From: Kiloniella laminariae
GTDB lineage: Bacteria > Pseudomonadota > Alphaproteobacteria > Kiloniellales > Kiloniellaceae
Length of the DNA stretch: 64,000 nucleotides
Assembly: GCF_027214005.1 (NCBI RefSeq)
Contig: NZ_JAPWGY010000001.1
Coordinates: 496,001 to 560,000 of the forward strand
Reading direction: 5' to 3'
Part shown: in pieces, positions 9,515-16,057 of the stretch
Position numbering within the stretch: the first letter of the stretch is position 1
How the letters are laid out: the number at the start of each line of letters is the position of its first letter
The notes under the pieces: generated by a model
Databases searched by the model: none
Seen by the model: only the letters and a program-made list of their open reading frames with translations
What the model was told of the DNA's origin: nothing
Program-made: the position numbers and the translations under genes

Positions 9515-11056
9515 TTATGGCTCGATATTCACGTTGATCATCATGCCGGTATCCTCGTGCGGGAGGATGTGGCAATGCATGACATAGCGGCCATCAAAGT
9601 CGAGGAAGCGGGTACGAAACACAACTGTTCCGGCAGCGGGTACCGCGATGGTATCCATCCAGGGTTTGTCCGGGTCGGCAACACCGTTGACCGACATGAC
9701 CTGGAAGGGGTTGACGTGAATGTGGATCGGATGCGGGAAGGGGGTCTTGTTGATCAGGGTCCATTCCTCGACCGCGCCAAGTCTGGAGACAACATCATCC
9801 CGCTTTGGATCAAAAGGTTCATCGTTGATGGTAAAGAGCGTGTCGTGGAAATAGCCCTTTACATCCTCGACCCCCAGCACGATTTTCCGCCGATGGGTGA
9901 TCTCGGCATCGGTAATGTCGACCAGGATGGGATTGTCCGGCAGCGGTCCTTTGGGAATCTCCCGGCCAAAAGGTGTTCCCGGTGGAACGCGGGAATCATT
10001 GGCCGGAATGACAAAGATATTGGCCAGATGCACCGGAGGCAGGGACTGCTTGCCCTGGTCAAAGAAAGGACGGCGCAGCAGATAGGCGCCCGGTGTCGCC
10101 CCCTTGACCAGCACATCAACCCGGTTGCCGGGAGAAAGATGGACTTCCTCGACCAGACGGGCTTCGGGCAGGGGATTGCCGTCCCGGCCGATTTCATAGA
10201 TTTCAAGACCGTCGATCTTGAAGGGGAAGAACTGGGCATCGCCCGCGTGGAGAATGCGCCAGCGCTGGACCTCGCCCTCGCGGATATAGATCCGGGGCTT
10301 GTATTCGCCGTTGACCAGAAAATCGCGTTCGGCATCCAGTGGCCAGATCGGGTCTTCGGAATCAAGAATGCCGTCAACACCGGGGATCGGCGCCTGAATG
10401 ACCAGAACCCGCTCGACCGCTTCCTTGATTTCCGGCACGTCATCCAGCGCCCCGGCAATGATCGCCATGCCAGCGGCCCCTTGCGCGACCTGGGCGGAAA
10501 CAGACCCGTGGCGATGCGGATGATACCAGTAACTGCCGGCTGGATGGTCTCTGGGGACCTGGACGACATAGTTGAATTTTTCGCCCGGTTCGATGTTCAG
10601 ATAGACGTTGTCACTGTTGCCCTTGGGGCTGACATGAAAGCCGTGGTAATGCAGGTTGGTGGTGTTGAAATGGTTGGGTATGTTGACTTCGGTCGGCTGG
10701 TCCGGCCGGTTTTCCGGCAGGCGGTTTTCAAAGGCCAGTTCCAGTGTGTCCCCGGCATTGATGCGCAGGGTCGGGCCGGGCAGGCTGTTGTTGAAATTCC
10801 GCAGGATTGTCGGCCCGCTGGGCAGGATGACTTTGTTAAAGCCCATGTAGATGTTCGTGCGAAGCTGGCCGTTTATCGAGCTGATTTCGGGCGGATTGAA
10901 CAGGTCATCGCTGATGCCGAGTGGAGATCGGGCAGTCAGTGTTGCTGCTTCCTGGGCTTGTGCACTGGTCCCCCCGGCAAAACGGTGCAAGAGAGCTCCG
11001 CTGGCGGAAAGGGCTGCGGCGCCCTTTAGAAAGGTACGTCTTTTTATCTTTGTCAT
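9515..11056 (-). CDS. Tat-exported multicopper oxidase (laccase/CotA-like)
   Basis: 513 aa with a twin-arginine signal (KRRTFLKGAAAL to SAQA). Four copper motifs are visible: HYHGFHVSP (about 136-144), WYHPHRHG (about 177-184), HPIHIHVNPFQV near the C-terminus, and HCHILPHEDTGM with C495 as type 1 ligand and M505 as axial ligand. These define a three-domain multicopper oxidase that oxidises phenols, bilirubin-like compounds or Cu(I)/metal ions with reduction of O2. RBS AGGGGGAACAA. It is the first gene of the apparent five-gene minus-strand redox operon. There is no Met-rich insert, so a dedicated cuprous oxidase (CueO) role is not supported. Confidence 0.93.
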   Translation of the reverse strand: MTKIKRRTFLKGAAALSASGALLHRFAGGTSAQAQEAATLTARSPLGISDDLFNPPEISSINGQLRTNIYMGFNKVILPSGPTILRNFNNSLPGPTLRINAGDTLELAFENRLPENRPDQPTEVNIPNHFNTTNLHYHGFHVSPKGNSDNVYLNIEPGEKFNYVVQVPRDHPAGSYWYHPHRHGSVSAQVAQGAAGMAIIAGALDDVPEIKEAVERVLVIQAPIPGVDGILDSEDPIWPLDAERDFLVNGEYKPRIYIREGEVQRWRILHAGDAQFFPFKIDGLEIYEIGRDGNPLPEARLVEEVHLSPGNRVDVLVKGATPGAYLLRRPFFDQGKQSLPPVHLANIFVIPANDSRVPPGTPFGREIPKGPLPDNPILVDITDAEITHRRKIVLGVEDVKGYFHDTLFTINDEPFDPKRDDVVSRLGAVEEWTLINKTPFPHPIHIHVNPFQVMSVNGVADPDKPWMDTIAVPAAGTVVFRTRFLDFDGRYVMHCHILPHEDTGMMINVNIEP

Positions 11057-11665
11057 TTGTTCCCCCTGACGCGCTTATTTTGGGATAAGAGTCCTAAATT
11101 ATGGTTAAGAACTGCAGGGTCTTATTTTGCTTTGATTTTTCTGCAGAGGACCAGAGGCATTACAAGATTCTTTTACAGCCAATTATTGCTTTTTTCCAGT
11201 AATAAATATCCATGATTGAATCTTGATTTTTCCTATCCTTATGAATTAAAATGATATTTATGGTTAACTGACCTGTTTTTCGCTTTGGGAAGCTTTGAAG
11301 GAAATCAGGCAGAGAATCTTTGTATCCTGAAGCGAAAAGAGGTTCTGGCGCAGGACCTCGCGCGAGGGAAAAAGGGCGAGAATTTCACTTGTCATTTCAG
11401 GTGGATTGAGCCTAAAGAAGGGGCGGAAACAATTCGCCCCGTTACAGCCTGGGCTGTCGATGCAGGCAGGATGCTTTGTTCTCTTTCCCTGATCAGCCTC
11501 GGGACAGAATGAAAGCACCCCTGATTAAACTGTCAGACCCCCCAGTGCCGAAACGCCATGAACACGGCTCCGGATTGTTTTTCCCACTGAACTTTCTTTA
11601 TTTTTGCTTCTGCCTGTTCCCCTCGTCCCTGCGATGTTTCGCGGACTGTCAAAAGGTTAACGGTT
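11057..11665. other. 609-bp intergenic region, promoter-bearing, no gene seen
   Basis: It lies between the divergent multicopper oxidase and 2OG oxygenase genes. The part at 11090-11270 is AT-rich and must hold the operon promoter, but no convincing -35/-10 pair or palindrome was found. Short open frames at 11264-11518 on both strands lack RBS and recognisable content. Confidence 0.5.
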
Positions 11666-12238
11666 ATGTTGATGACGCGTCCCTGTGTTCAGGAAAAGCT
11701 TTTGACGCCAGCTGAATGCCAGCGGCTGATCGAGCTGTTTGAAGCCTCTTCCGATGTGGCTGCGGCCCGTCTGGCGGGCGGGGTCAAAAGTTCGATCCGC
11801 AAATGCCATTATCTCTGGCTGGATGATACGGACAAGACCAGCTGGGTGTTTCTGAAGCTGGCGGGTCTGGTGAGCGAGGTCAACCGCAACTGGTTCCAGT
11901 TTGATCTGGAAGACCTGCGCGAGGGGCTGCAGCTGATCCGCTATGATGCGCCGCTGGATGAACAGAGCCCGCCGGGGCGTTATGGCGCGCATATGGATAT
12001 CGGCACCACCGGGTCAACCACAACCCGCAAGCTGTCGATCTCGGTCCAGCTTTCGGATGGTCAGGCCTATGAAGGCGGGGCGCTGAAGGTTGATGACGAG
12101 GGCAAGGGCTGGACAGCCCCGCGGGATCAGGGAACAGCGGTGGTTTTTTCCAGCTTTCTCCAGCACGAGGTCTGCCCGGTGACGGCGGGAACACGCTATG
12201 CGCTGGTTGCCTGGGTGCACGGCCCGGCCTTTCGTTAG
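11666..12238 (+). CDS. 2-oxoglutarate/Fe(II) dioxygenase, prolyl-4-hydroxylase-like (PKHD type)
   Basis: 190 aa. A double-stranded beta-helix dioxygenase with iron ligands H109 and D111 (GAHMDIG) and H167 (FLQHEV), and the 2OG-binding R177 (TRYALVAWVHG). It hydroxylates an unknown, probably peptidyl, substrate using O2 and 2-oxoglutarate. An AAGG sequence lies 5' of the first ATG. A second ATG two codons on is also possible. Monocistronic. Confidence 0.88.
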   Translation: MLMTRPCVQEKLLTPAECQRLIELFEASSDVAAARLAGGVKSSIRKCHYLWLDDTDKTSWVFLKLAGLVSEVNRNWFQFDLEDLREGLQLIRYDAPLDEQSPPGRYGAHMDIGTTGSTTTRKLSISVQLSDGQAYEGGALKVDDEGKGWTAPRDQGTAVVFSSFLQHEVCPVTAGTRYALVAWVHGPAFR

Positions 12239-12243
12239 GAAAA

Positions 12244-12258
12244 CCCCGTTCGGCGGGG
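12244..12258 (+). terminator. Small GC hairpin after the dioxygenase
   Basis: CCCCG-TTCGG-CGGGG directly after the stop codon. There is no T-tract next to it (the next T-run is about 15 bases on), so termination is uncertain. Confidence 0.35.
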
Positions 12259-12362
12259 CGCGGCTGTCTGGCGGTTTTGTCGTAATTTAATTAAAAATTA
12301 GATTCTTTGTATATACTTGTGTCTTTAGTTTTAGCCTCTGATTTCTCTGGGGATGGCGAAAG

Positions 12363-13508
12363 ATGAACGAGGAACTGAGACTCTGGGCCGGGGCGTCGAT
12401 CCGGACGGTGCTCCAGGGGCAGTCGATTATCGACTCTCCCCGTCTTCAGGTACAATCACCGGAAGAGGCCGAGGCCTTTCTGGAATGTTATGGTTTCGAT
12501 TATAACCAGGATGAAGACCGCCGCGAGATCGAAGCAATCCGTCAGGAAGCCATCGGCTTTATCGAAGAGGTCCTGCTGGAAGAGGGCGAGGAAATGCCCC
12601 CCGAAGTCCGCAATCAGGAAAACCTGCTCAAGCTGCTGCTCTGGGTGTCCTCGCCCGAGGCAACCCCCCGCTCGCGCTGGAGCTGTGTGGTCCTGCGGGT
12701 CATGCATACCTTTGCCCACTGCGGCTCCTATTTCAACGAACGCTATCACGACCAGATCAAGGAACAGATCTTTGGCCGTTTTGAACAGCACATCCGCCAG
12801 ACATCGAACGGGACTTTTCTGGGGGATATCGAGCTGGTGGTCTATGAAAGCCGCTCGTCCAAATCCCGCCGTTCCGCGGTGCTCAAGCTGTTGCACAAGG
12901 CGGAAAACGTCGCGGCGGATATCTTTGACTGGCTGGGCATCCGCATTGTTACCCGCGACCCGCTCGATGCCCTGCGCGTGCTCTGTTACCTGCGCCAGAA
13001 CAATATTGTCATGTTCGCCAACATCAAGCCCTCGCGCTCACGCAACAGCCTGATCGATGTGGAGTGGATGGAAGAACGCTGGAAAGATGTCGAGGATTTT
13101 TCCCAGCTTACGGCCGATCTGGAAAAGATCAAATCCCCGGATGACGCCAAACGCCTGACCGATAACAGCTTCAGTGGCTCCAGCTACAAGGCGCTGCAGT
13201 TCACCTGTCGCCAGCGCATCAAACTGCAGGAAGGCGAAGGCAAGCAGATCCGCTTCTATTTCCCCTTCGAGATCCAGATCCTCGACGAAGCCAGTTATCT
13301 GTCCAACCACAGCGGTGCGGCTTCTCACGCCCAGTACAAACAAAGACAGGTCCAGGCTGTGCGCCGCCGGGTACTGGGATCGCTGTGCAAAAAGCGCCCG
13401 CACGAAATCGCCCCGGGATCACCCGGACCCGCCGAAAAAGACCCCGATGACAAAGACCGGGACGACGAAATCCAGCCCGCCCACCTGCGCATTTCCATTC
13501 AGGGGTGA
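12363..13508 (+). CDS. TIGR04552-like protein with RelA/SpoT-synthetase-like motifs
   Basis: 381 aa. The overall sequence resembles the uncharacterised TIGR04552 family. Three segments in order resemble the RelA/SpoT nucleotidyltransferase fold: a basic stretch plus RSAVLKLLHK (about 169-179), as in the R-x-K...S-I-Y-R-K-M region; ADIFDWLGIRIVTRD (185-199), as in the D-hhG-hRI strand; and SSYKALQF with PFEIQILDE (273-280, 301-309), as in the Y-x-S-L-H and E-h-Q-I-R-T motifs. There is no HD hydrolase, TGS or ACT domain. The C-terminal tail (about 345-381) is disordered, rich in Lys, Asp and Pro. (p)ppGpp or another pyrophosphotransferase activity is inference only. Some catalytic positions differ (QIL instead of QIR). 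A standalone gene with its own upstream AT-rich spacer. Confidence 0.7.
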   Translation: MNEELRLWAGASIRTVLQGQSIIDSPRLQVQSPEEAEAFLECYGFDYNQDEDRREIEAIRQEAIGFIEEVLLEEGEEMPPEVRNQENLLKLLLWVSSPEATPRSRWSCVVLRVMHTFAHCGSYFNERYHDQIKEQIFGRFEQHIRQTSNGTFLGDIELVVYESRSSKSRRSAVLKLLHKAENVAADIFDWLGIRIVTRDPLDALRVLCYLRQNNIVMFANIKPSRSRNSLIDVEWMEERWKDVEDFSQLTADLEKIKSPDDAKRLTDNSFSGSSYKALQFTCRQRIKLQEGEGKQIRFYFPFEIQILDEASYLSNHSGAASHAQYKQRQVQAVRRRVLGSLCKKRPHEIAPGSPGPAEKDPDDKDRDDEIQPAHLRISIQG

Positions 13509-13672
13509 GGGATACCAAGGTATGGATTTAAGTCGGCCTTGCTGTCAGCCGACGACAGTCTCGATGTACAATTCTGGGTGATGCGGATCTTGTCCGGGAT
13601 GCGGAAGCAGAAAACATCTGAAGTTACGAAGATTCAGGATTCTGCCTTCCTCTGCGCTTTCCGCTGGGTCTT

Positions 13673-13723
13673 CACCTTCCCCTTACCCTCTCCGGGCAGG
13701 CCGAAGGGTGTAAGGGGAGGGTG
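13673..13723. repeat. Imperfect inverted repeat between convergent genes
   Basis: The left arm CACCTTCCCCTTACCCTC (13673-13690) is largely complementary to the right arm around GAAGGGTGTAAGGGGAGG (13703-13720). It lies between the RelA-like gene and the epoxide hydrolase stop. There is no U-tract. It could be a REP-like element or a weak terminator. Confidence 0.55.
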
Positions 13724-13749
13724 TGGTCGGCCCTGTTACGTTTTTGCGG

Positions 13750-14832
13750 CTAGGTGGCTGCCTGCTGGTCGAGCCAGGTTAAAATCGTCCGGGTTGTTTC
13801 TTCCGGCATTTCCTGCTGGATCCAGTGACCGCAATCCAGACTGACCACCTCGACATTGGGGACAAAATCGGCCAGTTTTTCAGATCTGGCGACGGCATCC
13901 CGCTCGCCATAGATCATGAGGGCCGGCTGTTGGATGATCGGGTTCACGCCCGCCAACAAGTGCCAGTTTCGATCAAGGTTTCTGTACCAGTTGATGCTGG
14001 CTGTGAAGCCTGATGCTTCGAAGGCAGAGACAAAAACGGCCAGTTCGCTGTCGCTCATTACCGGCTCGCCGAGCGGGGTTTCTGCTCTGGCGAGATTGAT
14101 CATTGCCATTCCTGGTTCGGGTTCTCGGGCGGGCAGGTTCTTGCGGTACAGGTTGCGCAGGAACCGGGAGGTGTTTTCTGCCAAAACGGCGTCTGCGACG
14201 CCGGGCTGTCGGTTGAAGTGGACAAAATAGAAGTCGCCGCCAAACAGAACTTCCATCGTCTCGATCCAGGGTTTTTCCCAGCGCTCCTGATAGGGCAGGC
14301 TGAGGTTGATCACTCTCTTTACGCGGTCCGGATGCAGCAACGTCAGCCCCCAAACGACCATCGCCCCCCAATCATGACCGATAAAGGTGGCATCTTTGTA
14401 GCCGTAGTGATCAAGAAGTCCGACAAGATCACCTGACAAGTGTTCGATGTCATAGTCTGTGACCTCATCCGGACGGGACGAGTTGCCATAACCCCGCTGG
14501 TTCGGGACGATGACATGATACCCCGCCGCGACAAGGGCGGGCAGCTGATGGCGCCAGGAAAAGGCATGCTCTGGCCAGCCGTGACAGAGCACAACAGGGT
14601 TTCCGGCATTTTCCTGACCTGCCTCAAAGACTTCCAGTTCCACGCCGTTGACGGCAACAAGTGTGGATTCGGGGAAGTCGCCAGAATTAAACTCCGAGTT
14701 AAACCCGGAACTAAACCCGGAACTAAACTTTTCGGGTCCGTTTGTCTTATTCGGCTGGTCAGGCGAGGCCTGCTGTTTCGAAAGCTTCTCTCTCCCGTCA
14801 CGGGGGAGTGTGGATGTAGGGTGCAATTTCAA
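13750..14832 (-). CDS. Alpha/beta-hydrolase, epoxide hydrolase type
   Basis: 360 aa. It has an HGWPE oxyanion motif (84-88), nucleophile D154 in GHDWGA and H336 in DCGHWIQQE. An Asp rather than Ser nucleophile fits an epoxide hydrolase or haloalkane-dehalogenase relative, and HGxP favours epoxide hydrolase. The N-terminal 55 residues are low-complexity and include a short reiterated segment (SSGFSSGFNSEFNSG) encoded by 12-bp tandem repeats. The true catalytic domain begins near residue 55, so a shorter start is possible. Divergent from a WYL-domain regulator, with a palindrome between them, so it is probably that regulator's target. Confidence 0.88.
   Translation of the reverse strand: MKLHPTSTLPRDGREKLSKQQASPDQPNKTNGPEKFSSGFSSGFNSEFNSGDFPESTLVAVNGVELEVFEAGQENAGNPVVLCHGWPEHAFSWRHQLPALVAAGYHVIVPNQRGYGNSSRPDEVTDYDIEHLSGDLVGLLDHYGYKDATFIGHDWGAMVVWGLTLLHPDRVKRVINLSLPYQERWEKPWIETMEVLFGGDFYFVHFNRQPGVADAVLAENTSRFLRNLYRKNLPAREPEPGMAMINLARAETPLGEPVMSDSELAVFVSAFEASGFTASINWYRNLDRNWHLLAGVNPIIQQPALMIYGERDAVARSEKLADFVPNVEVVSLDCGHWIQQEMPEETTRTILTWLDQQAAT
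14684..14731. repeat. Four tandem 12-bp units inside the epoxide hydrolase gene
   Basis: Units GAATTAAACTCC, GAGTTAAACCCG, GAACTAAACCCG, GAACTAAACTTT. The 12-bp period keeps the reading frame and yields the S-G-F-N/S-x-F-N-S reiteration near the N-terminus. Confidence 0.88.
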
Positions 14833-14870
14833 ATCTCCTTGCTGCTGGGTTCAGCTCTTGACTAAAACCT

Positions 14871-14895
14871 AATGGTGACAAATATTGACACCATT
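14871..14895. promoter_or_regulatory. Operator candidate for the WYL regulator
   Basis: A 25-bp inverted repeat, AATGGTGACA-AATAT-TGACACCATT, with one arm mismatch. It lies between the divergent epoxide hydrolase and regulator starts. TTGACA within it could be a -35 element, so binding would block transcription. Confidence 0.7.
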
Positions 14896-14913
14896 AAAGG
14901 ATAGCCTTGCGAA

Positions 14914-15633
14914 ATGAATGTCCGCCTTCGCCATGACGCCATCGTGCGCAGCCTTCGCCGCAACGGGACTTCGACCATCGCTGACCTGGCGGCGGAGGTT
15001 GGGGCCTCCAGACGCACGGTGTTGCGGGATATCAGCGCGTTGCGCGATGAGGGCTTTGTCATTCATTCTGAACCCGGTCGCGGGGGCGGCCTGCAGCTTG
15101 ATCCGCAATCGGTTCAGACCACCGCGCGGCTCTCGGTTGCCGAGGTCTTTGCCCTTCTGATCAGCGTCGCGTCGATGCGTGCGGCGGGCAGTTTGCCCTT
15201 TTCGGATCTCGCGGATGCCGGGCTTGCCAAAATCGAGAAAGCCCTGCCGCCGGACAAGGTCCGCGACTTGCGCCGGTTTCTCGATTGTCTGTACGTCGGG
15301 CAACTTTCACCGCTGGTCGATATTTCGGATATGAGCGCAATGGACCCCGCGCTGCTGCCCGCATTCGAGACCGCTTTTCTGCAACGGCGACAGCTGCGTT
15401 TCCAGTACCGTGACGCCAAGGGGGCCGTCACCCGCCGCATGGTCGAACCACAAGCAATGCTGATCTTGCCACCGCTTTGGTATCTGGTGGCCTGGGACCC
15501 TGCGCGCGAAGACTTCCGCCATTTCCGGATGGACCGGATCAGCAGGCCGGAATATGTCCAGGATGCCCCTTTCCGGCGACGACACGTCCCCTTCAAGGAT
15601 GAGGTCACCCCCATTCGCGACTTGCCGCGCTGA
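14914..15633 (+). CDS. YafY-like HTH/WYL-domain transcriptional regulator
   Basis: 239 aa. The N-terminal winged HTH (residues 3-58: IVRSLRRNGTSTIADLAAEV, SRRTVLRDISALRDEGF) is of the DeoR/HTH_11 type. The WYL-like ligand-binding domain is C-terminal (about 135-220), ending PPLWYLVAWDPAREDFRHFRMDRI. Divergent from the epoxide hydrolase with a palindrome between them, so local repression or activation and autoregulation are likely. Effector unknown. Confidence 0.88.
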   Translation: MNVRLRHDAIVRSLRRNGTSTIADLAAEVGASRRTVLRDISALRDEGFVIHSEPGRGGGLQLDPQSVQTTARLSVAEVFALLISVASMRAAGSLPFSDLADAGLAKIEKALPPDKVRDLRRFLDCLYVGQLSPLVDISDMSAMDPALLPAFETAFLQRRQLRFQYRDAKGAVTRRMVEPQAMLILPPLWYLVAWDPAREDFRHFRMDRISRPEYVQDAPFRRRHVPFKDEVTPIRDLPR

Positions 15634-16057
15634 GTTGTGTCAGAGTGCAGATACTCAGGACTTTTTGCGGTTCAGACCTGCCCTTTGTGAAGCCGTTGTT
15701 TTTGTCTGATTTGCGGCGAAAGCAGGGGTTTGTCAGCCAAATGGCCTGTTACATCTAATAACAGTGATTGACCATATTTCCTTATGGCCTCAAGTTGGAA
15801 TCCAGCAAATAGATACAATCATAAAAGATATTGACGTCTCGACGTTAGAAGCGTGGCACGTCTTACCGAATATAGGCGTAATAATGAAATGCGGAATCTG
15901 GTATTGGCTGGGTTTCTGAGAGTACTTCTTGCAGTTGGTGAGTTGTATGTGTGGTTTTTTTTTGATTGTACACAGGTGAATTGGATTGTATTTGAAATTT
16001 TTATTTTTTAATTTCCAGTATTTAATCGATTTTATTCGTTCTGTTGAGGGTATTTGT
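15634..16057. other. 424-bp gap, left edge of AT-rich block
   Basis: Composition shifts from GC-rich to AT-rich at about 15750. On the plus strand a frame without ATG stays open at about 15711-15930 (ending MKCGIWYWLGF) and could be the tail of a lost gene. No RBS or recognisable domain. No terminator was identified for the minus-strand nuclease gene that ends at 16058. Confidence 0.4.

Noticed and set aside
9557-11029. 490-codon plus-strand frame antisense to the multicopper oxidase
   Set aside because: All four copper motifs are on the minus strand; the antisense frame shows no motif and is a product of GC-rich codon structure.
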